Shown: positions 1 through 7,979, counted from the stretch's first letter. The stretch is 8,665 bases of DNA from Chitinophagaceae bacterium UBA5175 (GCA_002413325.1 DHWT01000015.1:1-8665); one strand, 5' to 3'. Notes: generated by a model not told the origin, from the letters alone. Numbers and translations are program-made.

Positions 1-464
1 CGGCCACCCTGTGCATGCCGGACCTTTATAGTTGTCGAACAGAAATTGTCATGCATCCAACAACCCCACAGGCTATGAGAAAGGAAACTCAGTTAGAATG
101 GGAGCATATGGATCCGGAAAATTCAGGTTTTAGTTGCTAAGGTTTTTCCAATCGAAACAGATCGTCTGTCATGGCCAGTTGATAAATTGAAATGATAAGG
201 AATTCTACAGAACAGGAATTTTCGCTAAACAGTAAAGAGTTTAAAGTACTTTTTGTGTGAAAAATGATGGAATCCCGCCAATCCCAACCAGCACCATCAG
301 GATGGTCGGAGGCATGGACATAGCGTTTATTGAATGGACGCCCGGGGAGTACACAAATATCACCTAAGTTCATACCGTTTAGTACCATGGGGACATGACG
401 ATACTAAAGAAATCGGCGTCACCGCCCGGCTTCTCACTAAATTCAGGTAAGAAAAAGGAATAAA
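1..464. other. Left-edge region without an assignable gene
   Basis: This stretch is more A/T-rich than the genes to its right and holds no coding region I can recognise. Two open frames exist. On the + strand, frame 3 is open from base 3 to a TAA at 138-140 (about 45 residues with no start inside the frame's first part); it could be the 3' end of a gene entering from the left, but that length is also plausible by chance. On the - strand, 388 to 137 encodes 83 residues from ATG, with no Shine-Dalgarno-like sequence and no family I recognise. Small structures seen are a 5-bp hairpin (acaga/tctgt, 157-169) and a repeated aggaatt (198-204 and 214-220). The last 76 bases before 465 presumably carry the leader of the beta-helix gene, but I found no convincing Bacteroidota promoter (TTG then TAnnTTTG). 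Confidence 0.5.
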
Positions 465-2024
465 ATGAAAAAACTCTTATCAGGTATCCTGATTATTATT
501 TCGGGAATCGTCTTTTTGAGTCAACGAAATAAACCGGTCATAACCGACTTTTCCCCCATATTCCAGGCAGCGATAGATTCCTGCATTCGGAATAACATCC
601 CGGAGTATGATTTACCTGCCGGATATTTCCCCTGTAAAGAACCCCTGATATTATCGAATTGGGGAAAAGCTTATTACCGCCCGTTCTCCCTGATCCTGAA
701 AGGATATTCAACCTTTGCCGGAGCTGACGGATCAGGTACCATCCTTGATTTCAGCAGCATGAAAAACGGTTTCGGGATCGGAATACAGGGTGGTAAGGGA
801 GTGGAAATCATCGGACTGAAATTAATCGGCGGGTGGAACTATAAATTTCCCGGAGCGTACCGGTTCTATAATACCCCTCTTTCATCTTTCACAGACAGTA
901 TTTGCCGGGATACCCGTTACAGTCCTTATTTTGCGATCGTCATTGATCCGTTCGGGCCTTCGGTTCCTTCTGATGGCGGATATCCGGGACTTTCAGCTTA
1001 TTACCGGGGAAGCAACAACGGTTCAACCGGGACCTACATTGCAGACTGTTATATGCGAAACTGGGTTGGCGGGATCATCACCTCACCGAATGGACACACC
1101 GCCAATGCTGACCTTACTATCATTGACCGGATACAGCTTGGGAATATGAAGATTGGCATTGCAGGCTGTCAGGATCAGGAAAAGATGAACCACGTATCTA
1201 ATGTAATGGCATGGGGCGTGATCCATACAATTTTCGCCACCAATATCTATGGTGCAGGATCAGTTGGTAACTGGGACCTGGATCATTTCAATATCGCGGG
1301 ATATACCAATGAGATCATTTACAACAACCAGGGAGGATATTTCCCAACGTACCTTTCTTATTTTTATGCTGAATCCATTGCCAGGTTCGGGACGATGTAT
1401 TCAACCAACGGCTCGACGGTTACCAACTCCACCCTCAACTTTGCAGGATACCGGGAAGCAGGAACATATACTGATGATATGATTAACGGCTATGGGGTTA
1501 CATTTGTCGGGGACCAGTTAAGAATTTACGGTCAGTTCACCCCGGTAACCATAAACACCGGACCGGGAGCCAACAATATGCACTTCCGGGATTGTTCCTT
1601 TGACGTAATACCCATTTACCCCCAGACCTATCCATATGGATTCACCGACTTCCAGAACTGCACGATAAGCGAATCATTCAATATCCTAAACCCGATTGGT
1701 CCACAGTCCATCAGGCCGGGGAGTATGCCACTTTTAAGTTATGGACGCGGTTCAAATGTAGCGGCAAGGAATGTACTTCTTGACGGAAACCCGCATAAGA
1801 TAACCCGCACGGGACCCAATTTCAGCACTGTTATAAAATCAGACAGTTCCGTAAAATTAAATGATGTGATCCTCGCAACCTATGACCGGGTTATTTACAG
1901 GGCAGCAGGCATTGTAACCAGAATATCACCGGGCCAATTCACGCTTTCTTATACGTCTCCTGATATAGACAGTACAAAGAACTATTTTATCTATTTATGG
2001 AAACCTGTATTAAACACCCGATGA
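465..2024 (+). CDS. Exported right-handed parallel beta-helix protein, pectate-lyase-3-like
   Basis: The product has 519 residues. The N-terminus (MKKLL, then a hydrophobic run to about residue 19) is a signal peptide or membrane anchor; no clean AxA cleavage site is seen, so anchoring is possible. Residues about 28-125 look like the start of a pectate-lyase-3/glycosyl-hydrolase-28-type beta-helix: an 'FQAAIDSC' helix, 'DLPAGYF' at 49-55, 'LILKGYSTF' at 76-84, then a GIGIQGG / VEIIGLKLIGG coil around 104-123. The rest is rich in G, N, S, T, Y and short beta stretches, as expected of stacked coils, and ends in a small beta-rich segment (about 480-519). Such proteins are extracellular and bind or cleave polysaccharides, but I cannot point to catalytic residues, so enzyme activity is unproven. 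The ATG is preceded by gaaaaaggaa (451-460), a reasonable ribosome-binding site. The gene is 71 bases upstream of the amidohydrolase-like gene and may be co-transcribed. A phage-tailspike-like origin of the fold is an alternative, but nothing else phage-like is nearby. Confidence 0.75.
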   Translation: MKKLLSGILIIISGIVFLSQRNKPVITDFSPIFQAAIDSCIRNNIPEYDLPAGYFPCKEPLILSNWGKAYYRPFSLILKGYSTFAGADGSGTILDFSSMKNGFGIGIQGGKGVEIIGLKLIGGWNYKFPGAYRFYNTPLSSFTDSICRDTRYSPYFAIVIDPFGPSVPSDGGYPGLSAYYRGSNNGSTGTYIADCYMRNWVGGIITSPNGHTANADLTIIDRIQLGNMKIGIAGCQDQEKMNHVSNVMAWGVIHTIFATNIYGAGSVGNWDLDHFNIAGYTNEIIYNNQGGYFPTYLSYFYAESIARFGTMYSTNGSTVTNSTLNFAGYREAGTYTDDMINGYGVTFVGDQLRIYGQFTPVTINTGPGANNMHFRDCSFDVIPIYPQTYPYGFTDFQNCTISESFNILNPIGPQSIRPGSMPLLSYGRGSNVAARNVLLDGNPHKITRTGPNFSTVIKSDSSVKLNDVILATYDRVIYRAAGIVTRISPGQFTLSYTSPDIDSTKNYFIYLWKPVLNTR

Positions 2025-2095
2025 CAAACTGTGGTTTTTTATCGAGAGTTCAATGTGTTTAGAGTACATTAGCGTAGCTCAATACGATACATCTT

Positions 2096-2905
2096 ATGCG
2101 ACTGGATTCGGGGGTTCATTTCTGGAAATATGCAAAAAACCTACAAAATCCGCTGATCCGGGAAAATAAAATCCTGCAGCAGCACTATCTTCCGGAACAT
2201 ATTGAGCAAAGCCTGCATCGCAACGGGATCGAGGGCTGCATCGCAGTGGCAGCGGAGCCCGCGGAAGTGGAAACCCGCTTTCTGGCAGAACTGGCTTTGA
2301 CGCATCCTTCGATACGCGGTGTGGTCGGATGGCTGGATTTAGCGGATCCCGGGGCAATGGAAAAAATACAGGAGTTCCGGCAATATACTCCTGTCAGGGG
2401 TTACCGGATTGAAACCTCAAAGAATCAGCTGCCAGGTCCGGAACTGATGGAATTACTTCTGGAAAACCAATACATACTGGAACTTTCCCTCGATACCCAA
2501 ACGGATATAACCGGACTGTCAGCATGGCTGAGGAATTATCCCTTACATCAATTGTTACTGGAAGACTGCGGAAACCCCGATACAAATAAAACACCTGCGG
2601 CCACATGGAAATCAACCATCCTTGAGCTTTCAAAGTATCAGAATCTTTCCTGTAAGGTATCCGGCTTACTGGAGCGGGTTAACCGGACATCCTGGAAACC
2701 GGCGGATTTTTATCCTTTCCTGGAAATTCTTTTTGATGCCTTTGGTCCCGGCCGCCTCCTTTATGCCAGCGACTGGCCCTTTCTGCTGCTTTCAGGATTG
2801 TATGTTCAATGGAAAAGCCTGCTTGAAAAATTCATTGAGAGATACCCCGCAGAGACCGGTACGCTCTTTTTTGGTGAAAATGCAGCGCGCATCTACCGGC
2901 TTTGA
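2096..2905 (+). CDS. Amidohydrolase-2 family (COG3618, lactonase-like) protein with altered active site
   Basis: The 269-residue product follows the COG3618 amidohydrolase pattern throughout: N-terminal 'LDSGVHFW' (3-10), 'LPEHIEQSL' (32-40), 'ETRFLAELA' (59-67), 'GVVGWLDL' (75-82), 'VRGYRIE' (100-106), 'CKVSGL' (186-191), 'LLYASDWP' (221-228) and C-terminal 'GENAARIYRL'. Members are cytoplasmic TIM-barrel hydrolases of sugar lactones or related cyclic esters. No signal peptide is visible, so it should act in the cytoplasm. Two hallmark residues differ. The usual D-A/S-H-x-H-F-W has Gly6 in place of the first His (His8 is kept). The usual D-H-x-G-K-P reads E-D-C-G-N-P, so Asp157 replaces the His. 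Asp226 of SDWP is retained. The protein may therefore be catalytically altered or non-hydrolytic, although the frame is intact and the rest well conserved. The 26-base gap to the GH65 gene suggests co-transcription and a role in sugar metabolism. ATG 2096 is chosen because the family motif begins at residue 3; no Shine-Dalgarno is seen. Confidence 0.85.
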   Translation: MRLDSGVHFWKYAKNLQNPLIRENKILQQHYLPEHIEQSLHRNGIEGCIAVAAEPAEVETRFLAELALTHPSIRGVVGWLDLADPGAMEKIQEFRQYTPVRGYRIETSKNQLPGPELMELLLENQYILELSLDTQTDITGLSAWLRNYPLHQLLLEDCGNPDTNKTPAATWKSTILELSKYQNLSCKVSGLLERVNRTSWKPADFYPFLEILFDAFGPGRLLYASDWPFLLLSGLYVQWKSLLEKFIERYPAETGTLFFGENAARIYRL

Positions 2906-2931
2906 AAAATAATTATAATTAACTTGAACTG

Positions 2932-4986
2932 ATGAAGACCAGATTGCTTACCCTCCCGTTTGTGTTACTGAGTTGTTTACTTTTCCAGCAGACCAGGGCG
3001 CAGGGTAGTCCTGCTATTGATCCCTGGGTTATCAGCGCTTCTGCGCCGGATCCTTCAAATTATTATGGGGTTACTGTTGCCAACGGTATGATCGGCATTG
3101 TGTCTTCCCCCCAGCCCTTCCAGGTGAAAGACGTTGTCCTTGCCGGCGCCTACGATTTATATGGCCGGGGGCGCGTAAGTAATTTCCTGAAGAGCTTTAA
3201 CCTGCTCAATATGCGGTTCAGCGTGGACGGAACGGACGTATCTGAAAAAAATATTTCGTCCATGAAACAGACGCTTGATATGCAGCGTGCACGTTTCACC
3301 ACTTCATTTAATTACCAGGACAAAGCAACCATTACCTATACCTATTATGCGCTGCGCCAGCTTCCCTTTACGGTCCTGATGGATATTACCGTGCAGGCAA
3401 AAAAAGATATTGAAATTACACCCGCCAGTGTGATGGAAGCGCCGGATGCCCTGCGCGATGTACAGAATTATTATAATGAAATCGACCGGCCGCATGCCCT
3501 GATCTCCCTGCTGACGTCCACTGCGAAAAGTCCGACGGGCAAATTGCTGATGTGCGCCTCGAATACCTTTTTATTTACAGAACCCCGCGGACAGGAGCCC
3601 CGGCTGATCCATGAGATGTGGGACAACAACATGCACCTGCTGAAATTTTCACATAAAATCAAAGCGGGTGCGAGCTACCGGTTTTCCATTGCCGGTTCGT
3701 CCATCACCTCTGCCCATGATGAAGATCCGCTGAACGAAGCGGAACGCCTGACTATTTTCGCCAAACTGCAGGGAGCGGACCGCCTGATCACCTTTCATGA
3801 AAAAGCGTGGAGCGATATCTGGAAATCAGATATACAGGTTTCAGGCGATGCGCAATCGCAGCAGGACATCCACAGTATGCTCTATCATTTGTATTCATTT
3901 ACCCGGGAAGGAACCGGTTTCAGCCTTTCGCCCATGGGCCTGAGCGGCCTGGGATATAACGGTCATGTTTTCTGGGACGCCGATTTATGGATGTTCCCGG
4001 CCCTGCTGGTGCTGCATCCGGAAATGGCAAAGTCCATGATCGAATACCGGTATGAACGCCTGGATGCCGCACGCAAAAATGCATTTGAACATGGTTATAA
4101 AGGAGCCATGTTCCCCTGGGAATCTGCGGCCAGCGGGGTGGAAGAAACGCCGGTCTGGGCGCTGAGCGGTCCTTTTGAGCACCATATTACGGCCTGTGTC
4201 GGACTGGCCGCCTGGAATTATTACTGTGTTACCCAGGACACCACCTGGCTGAGGGAAAAAGGATGGCCCCTCCTGTCAGCGACCGCTGAGTTCTGGGCAT
4301 CCCGGGTAGAACGAAACGGACCCGGGCATTATGATATCAAAAACGTGGTGGCAGCAGATGAATGGGCTGAGAACGTTGACAACAATGCGTTCACCAACGC
4401 AGCGGCCAAAGTCCTGCTCAGGGATGCCACGGATGCGGCCACCATTCTGGGGAAAAAAGCAGATTCCGACTGGATGCAGGTTTCTGAAAATATTCCCATC
4501 ATGCAACTGGCAAACGGGGTTACCCAAGAGTACGCGGGTTATAATGGGGAAGGAATTAAACAGGCCGATGTGAACCTGCTGGCTTATCCGTTGAAGCTGA
4601 TCACCGATCCGGTCCAGGTAAGGAAAGACCTGGTATATTACCAGTCACGCGTTCCCAACCAGGGCACGCCGGCCATGACCCAGGCCATATTTTCCCTGTT
4701 ATATGCACGGCTCGGGCAGGGCGACAGCGCCTTCCATTTTTTCAAAGATGCCTATATCCCGAACCTCAACCCGCCCTTTCGCGTGATTGCGGAAACCAAA
4801 GGTGGAACCAATCCATATTTTGCCACAGGGGCCGGGGGTATTTTACAGGCCCTGCTCATGGGTTTCGGGGGACTGGATATTACACCGGCCGGCATCGTTC
4901 AACTACCTTCCAAACTCCCGCCGGCGTGGAAAAGCCTGACCCTGACCGGTGTGGGACCTGAGAAAAAAAATTATAGCGTTAAATAA
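2932..4986 (+). CDS. Secreted GH65 alpha-glucoside hydrolase (kojibiose-hydrolase/acid-trehalase-like)
   Basis: The 684-residue protein starts with a clear signal peptide (MKTRLL, hydrophobic core, 'TRAQG' near residues 21-25), so it is periplasmic or surface-exposed. An N-terminal beta-sandwich (about 30-270) precedes the (alpha/alpha)6-barrel. Family landmarks are 'VFWDADLWMFP' (346-356), 'NAFEHGYKGAMFPWES' just after it, 'AADEWAENVDNNAFTN' with the general acid Glu477, 'IKQADV' (542-547), and 'RVIAETKGGTNPYFATGAGG' with Glu621. GH65 phosphorylases lack this second glutamate because phosphate takes its place; its presence argues for an inverting hydrolase. From memory, the Flavobacterium johnsoniae GH65 kojibiose hydrolase uses glutamates 472 and 616; the spacing of 144 is the same here. 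The likely substrate is an alpha-1,2- (kojibiose-type) or similar alpha-glucoside, releasing glucose; the human relative acts on glucosyl-galactosyl-hydroxylysine and fungal relatives on trehalose. Specificity is inferred, not shown. The gene sits 26 bases after the lactonase-like gene. Confidence 0.9.
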   Translation: MKTRLLTLPFVLLSCLLFQQTRAQGSPAIDPWVISASAPDPSNYYGVTVANGMIGIVSSPQPFQVKDVVLAGAYDLYGRGRVSNFLKSFNLLNMRFSVDGTDVSEKNISSMKQTLDMQRARFTTSFNYQDKATITYTYYALRQLPFTVLMDITVQAKKDIEITPASVMEAPDALRDVQNYYNEIDRPHALISLLTSTAKSPTGKLLMCASNTFLFTEPRGQEPRLIHEMWDNNMHLLKFSHKIKAGASYRFSIAGSSITSAHDEDPLNEAERLTIFAKLQGADRLITFHEKAWSDIWKSDIQVSGDAQSQQDIHSMLYHLYSFTREGTGFSLSPMGLSGLGYNGHVFWDADLWMFPALLVLHPEMAKSMIEYRYERLDAARKNAFEHGYKGAMFPWESAASGVEETPVWALSGPFEHHITACVGLAAWNYYCVTQDTTWLREKGWPLLSATAEFWASRVERNGPGHYDIKNVVAADEWAENVDNNAFTNAAAKVLLRDATDAATILGKKADSDWMQVSENIPIMQLANGVTQEYAGYNGEGIKQADVNLLAYPLKLITDPVQVRKDLVYYQSRVPNQGTPAMTQAIFSLLYARLGQGDSAFHFFKDAYIPNLNPPFRVIAETKGGTNPYFATGAGGILQALLMGFGGLDITPAGIVQLPSKLPPAWKSLTLTGVGPEKKNYSVK

Positions 4987-5008
4987 AAAATAGTAATTTG
5001 CCCCCACT

Positions 5009-5569
5009 GTGAAGAGAATTGCTGCCATACTGCTGTTGGGTTTACTTCTTTTTAACTGGGTCGGATACGAGCTGTACACGGCTATCCTGAAGGATCATGC
5101 GGATAAAACGCTGATCGCAGACCTTGACCAGAACCACTATACAGACGCTGACCTCATCTCCATCAAAGTGCCGGCCGTACATCTTTCCTCTTATGTCAAT
5201 TCAAAAGAATTTCAACGGGTTGACGGTAAAATAGAAATTGAAGGAGTGCAATATAACTATGTAAAACGCCGGTTCACAGAAGATTCCCTGGAACTGCTCT
5301 GCATTCCGAATAAAACATCCACCCGGATTCAGAATGCCCGGAATGAGTTTTTTAAACTGGTGAATGACCTGCAGCATCCGGGTCAGTCAAAAAAATCAGA
5401 CCAACACAGTAATTCTTTCAAAGGCTTTAACGCCGAATATTATGCAGAGATAAATGCCTATACCCTTGCCGACCTGGCACTTGTCAGGATGAAAGCAACG
5501 GGTTATTACCTGCTGCAACTCCCTTCAGTAATTCTTACACGCGCCGGTCAGCCGCCGGACCTCGCTTAG
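5009..5569 (+). CDS. Small membrane-anchored protein of unknown function, Bacteroidota-type family
   Basis: The 186-residue product begins at a GTG codon, chosen because it gives a basic N-terminus followed by one hydrophobic segment (residues 4-19), the expected anchor or signal. It starts 22 bases after the GH65 stop. The body holds a conserved-looking block 'VDGKIEIEGVQYNYVKRR' (71-88), 'LELLCIPN' (94-101) and 'FFKLVNDLQH' (114-123), then a polar Ser/Lys/His linker and a C-terminal 'QPPD' (181-184). From memory, similar proteins of about 150-190 residues occur in Bacteroidota without assigned function, often near outer-membrane receptor genes, but I cannot confirm this here. Five histidines (30, 43, 58, 123, 133) are present, which might hint at metal handling, but that is speculation. 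It lies 73 bases upstream of the haloperoxidase gene and probably belongs with it. No function is assigned. Confidence 0.75.
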   Translation: MKRIAAILLLGLLLFNWVGYELYTAILKDHADKTLIADLDQNHYTDADLISIKVPAVHLSSYVNSKEFQRVDGKIEIEGVQYNYVKRRFTEDSLELLCIPNKTSTRIQNARNEFFKLVNDLQHPGQSKKSDQHSNSFKGFNAEYYAEINAYTLADLALVRMKATGYYLLQLPSVILTRAGQPPDLA

Positions 5570-5642
5570 TTCGCCATACGAACCATTGCTGTTTATCCGC
5601 CAAAGTCGGGTAACTCCATCCATTTTCAACAAGTACATTTCA

Positions 5643-6974
5643 ATGAAATATTCTTTCCTCGCTGTTGCGCTGGGCGCAATGGCTGTAGTGAGTTGCGATC
5701 GCAAGTCAGATTATGCAGCGGTTTTCAATAATCCGTTGCTGTACAGCAAAACCGTGTACCAGCTGAACACGGTGGTGATGGGCAATAATTTCAGCCCCAT
5801 CGTAGCTTCCCGAAATTATACGTATGCAAATATTGCAGCCTACGAAGTCATTGCCGGCGCTTACCCGGATCAATATGAGTCACTGGCAGGTCAGTTGCAC
5901 GGACTGGGTCCTGTGCCGGTTGCTGAAAAAGGCAGACCCATGGATCCAGAATTCGCCGCCCTGCTGGCATTCTGCAAACTCGGTGAAGCCGTAACGTTTC
6001 CGGCCGGCAGTATGAAGGACTATGTGGACAGTTTAAAAAAGCTGGCTGATGATCATGGAATGCCCGCGGATATTTATAATAACTCGGTCGCTTATGCCGA
6101 TTCGGTTTCTGCGGTGATCATGGACTGGAGCAAGGGAGATCATTACCTGCAAACCCGCGGTGCTTCCGAATACAACGTGATGGATTCACCCGGAAGGTGG
6201 GTGCCAACCCCGCCGGCCTATTCACCGGCAGCAGAACCGCACTGGCGCGAAATCAGGCCCATGGTTTTAGACAGTTTCTCCATGTTTCCCGCACCGGCAC
6301 CTTATAAGTTCGATATCACGGATAAGAAAAGCGACTATTACAAACAGGTGATGGAAATAAAAAATGCCGTCGACAGCCTCACGCCCGAACAGGCGCATAT
6401 AGCCGACTTCTGGGACGACAATCCATTCAAATTAAATGTATCAGGCCACCTAATGTTCGGAACCAAAAAGTTTTCACCCCCGGGTCACTGGATGAGTATT
6501 GCCGGTATTGCGGCTGAAAAAGCAAATGCCGATTTCCCGACCACTGTTATTGCATTCACCAAAACCGCCATTGCCCTTTTCGATGCCTTTATTCAATGCT
6601 GGGATGCCAAATATGCTTACAATACGGTGCGCCCGGAAACGGTGATCAATAAATATATGGATCCGAACTGGCGGCCGCACCTGCAAACGCCTCCCTTTCC
6701 GGAATATACCTGCGGACACTCCACCGGATCAGCCGCAGCAGCTGAAACGTTAACCAGTGTATTCGGAGACCATTTCAGCTATACGGATACAACCGAACTC
6801 GAATTCGGGATCAAAAGCCGTTCCTATAAATCCTTCCGGGATGCAGCCCTGGAAAACAACTGGGCCCGGTTTTATGGCGGAATACATTATCATCATTCCT
6901 GCCTGGTGTCGAACGAACTCGGAACCAAAGTGGGTGACCTCGTAGTGCAAAGGCTCAAAATGAAAAAAACTTAA
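5643..6974 (+). CDS. Vanadium-dependent haloperoxidase / PAP2-superfamily lipoprotein
   Basis: The ATG at 5643 gives a 443-residue lipoprotein: MKYSF, a hydrophobic core and the lipobox 'AVVSC' with Cys18. The frame is open further upstream to a TTG at 5586, but that extension would bury the signal peptide, so I reject it. C-terminal PAP2/haloperoxidase motifs are in order: motif 1 K-x6-RP as 'KYAYNTVRP' (Lys323, Arg330); motif 2 as 'TCGH' (357-359 for CGH, His359 the acid-base residue); motif 3 R-x5-H as 'RFYGGIHY' (Arg409, His415). A 'SPPGHW' element lies before motif 1. In known vanadium haloperoxidases these residues bind vanadate and oxidise halides with hydrogen peroxide; related PAP2 proteins are phosphatases, so either activity is possible. 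The motif-2 Ser that contacts vanadate is Cys357 here. The protein should sit in the envelope, tethered by lipid. It is followed after 75 bases by the beta-barrel gene, and it is related to the partial lipoprotein at 7980. Confidence 0.88.
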   Translation: MKYSFLAVALGAMAVVSCDRKSDYAAVFNNPLLYSKTVYQLNTVVMGNNFSPIVASRNYTYANIAAYEVIAGAYPDQYESLAGQLHGLGPVPVAEKGRPMDPEFAALLAFCKLGEAVTFPAGSMKDYVDSLKKLADDHGMPADIYNNSVAYADSVSAVIMDWSKGDHYLQTRGASEYNVMDSPGRWVPTPPAYSPAAEPHWREIRPMVLDSFSMFPAPAPYKFDITDKKSDYYKQVMEIKNAVDSLTPEQAHIADFWDDNPFKLNVSGHLMFGTKKFSPPGHWMSIAGIAAEKANADFPTTVIAFTKTAIALFDAFIQCWDAKYAYNTVRPETVINKYMDPNWRPHLQTPPFPEYTCGHSTGSAAAAETLTSVFGDHFSYTDTTELEFGIKSRSYKSFRDAALENNWARFYGGIHYHHSCLVSNELGTKVGDLVVQRLKMKKT

Positions 6975-6996
6975 GCTGGCCAAACCTTTCAAAATT

Positions 6997-7011
6997 CATT
7001 AACCATTAACC
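6997..7011 (+). repeat. Tandem 7-base repeat upstream of the beta-barrel gene
   Basis: The heptamer cattaac occurs twice in tandem (6997-7003 and 7004-7010), followed by one more c, in the 75-base gap between the haloperoxidase stop and the beta-barrel start. The rest of the gap is A/T-rich with a T-run at about 7019-7025. It could be a weak regulatory site or chance; no hairpin terminator is visible in the gap. Confidence 0.3.
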
Positions 7012-7049
7012 TATTCCAATTTTTTCTTTAAATCTCAACAAACTGCGAA

Positions 7050-7967
7050 ATGAAAATGAGAACGAATTTCAAAATCTGGTTTGCCCTGGTGTTGGGCCTG
7101 ATCAGTTCCCTGGCACATGGCCAGACGGCTGAAGATGCCATCATGATGGGTAAAAAACAATGGTGCAACGGGATCACCTATATGCATTCCGGCTGGAACG
7201 AGTATTGGGAAGGAACTACAAAAAGATCTAACCAAAACCTGGGAACCGTCACTACACAATCGCTCATGCTGATGAGTAACTATGGTATCAGCGACAAGCT
7301 CAATGTGCTGGTCTCCGTTCCATATATATGGACCCATGCGTCAGAAGGTACGTTGCACGGCCTGGAAGGTTTCCAGGATATTGCCCTGAATGTTAAATAT
7401 GAATTTTATACAACCCGTCTCGGGAAAGGGAATTTATCCCTCATCGGTGTGGGCGGCTTCAGTACACCCCTGACGAATTACGAAAATGATTTCCTGCCCA
7501 TGTCCATCGGACTGGGTAGTACCAACCTGTCAGGAAGACTGACAGCAGATTATCAGCAGGGCATTTTCTTCACCACCCTGTCCAGCGCTTATGTGTGGAG
7601 GAGCGATGTTACGATCGACAGATCTTCCTATTACACGGACCAGATCAATTACACCAACCAGGTCGCCATGCCCAACCAGCTGTACAGCAACCTGAATATC
7701 GGAATCCGTAAATCAAACCTGGTTGCAGAAGCTGTATTGATGAACATGTACACCTTCGGAGGATTTGACATCCGTAAAAATGATATGCCATTTGCAAGCA
7801 ACCAGATGAATATGACATCAATCGGGGCACATGCAAAGTACTTTCTTCCCTTTGTTACCAACCTGGAAGTGATCGGGGGTGCCGATTTTGTAATTGCCGG
7901 AAGAAACGTGGGTCAGTCACAGACATACACGGCCGGTCTTTATTATGTGCTCAGTTTTAAAAAATAA
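7050..7967 (+). CDS. Outer-membrane beta-barrel protein, MetA/phenol-degradation porin-like
   Basis: The 305-residue product has a signal peptide (MKMRTNFKIW, hydrophobic to about residue 22, likely cut near 'AHGQ' at 22-25). The mature part alternates polar and aromatic or hydrophobic residues as in transmembrane beta-strands and ends in a strand 'YYVLSFKK', which fits an outer-membrane barrel. The segment 'YGISDKLNVLVSVPYIW' (78-94) followed by 'GLEGFQDIALNVKY' (104-117) is the hallmark of the 'putative MetA-pathway of phenol degradation' barrel family, whose members are thought to be pores or transporters for hydrophobic compounds; the actual substrate is unknown. A second ATG two codons downstream would also serve as the start. 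The gene lies 75 bases after the haloperoxidase and only 12 bases before the next lipoprotein gene, so the three are probably one transcript. It may pass the substrate or product of the neighbouring lipoproteins across the outer membrane; this is inferred from context only. Confidence 0.8.
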   Translation: MKMRTNFKIWFALVLGLISSLAHGQTAEDAIMMGKKQWCNGITYMHSGWNEYWEGTTKRSNQNLGTVTTQSLMLMSNYGISDKLNVLVSVPYIWTHASEGTLHGLEGFQDIALNVKYEFYTTRLGKGNLSLIGVGGFSTPLTNYENDFLPMSIGLGSTNLSGRLTADYQQGIFFTTLSSAYVWRSDVTIDRSSYYTDQINYTNQVAMPNQLYSNLNIGIRKSNLVAEAVLMNMYTFGGFDIRKNDMPFASNQMNMTSIGAHAKYFLPFVTNLEVIGGADFVIAGRNVGQSQTYTAGLYYVLSFKK

Positions 7968-7979
7968 AAAAATACTGTA

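Noticed and set aside
116..150. Possible terminator hairpin (ggaaaa ... tttttcc)
   Set aside because: The stem is short and A/T-rich with a loop of about 20 bases; it does not resemble an intrinsic terminator.
2094..2357. Open frame of 87 residues on the - strand
   Set aside because: It lies wholly opposite the well-conserved amidohydrolase-like gene and resembles no family; it is a by-product of codon use.
2622..2912. Open frame of 96 residues on the + strand in another frame
   Set aside because: It overlaps the end of the amidohydrolase-like gene, where the CKVSGL and SDWP motifs fix the true frame.
4987..5008. Possible Bacteroidota -7 promoter element (tagtaatttgc) before the GTG start
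   Set aside because: The spacing inside TAnnTTTG is wrong and no TTG -33 element is found upstream, so I do not call a promoter.
5586..5642. In-frame extension of the haloperoxidase gene to a TTG start at 5586
   Set aside because: It would put 19 polar residues before a clear lipoprotein signal peptide; the ATG at 5643 fits the lipobox at Cys18.
7035..7337. Open frame of 100 residues on the - strand
   Set aside because: It is antisense to the signal peptide and first strands of the beta-barrel gene and shows no recognisable features.
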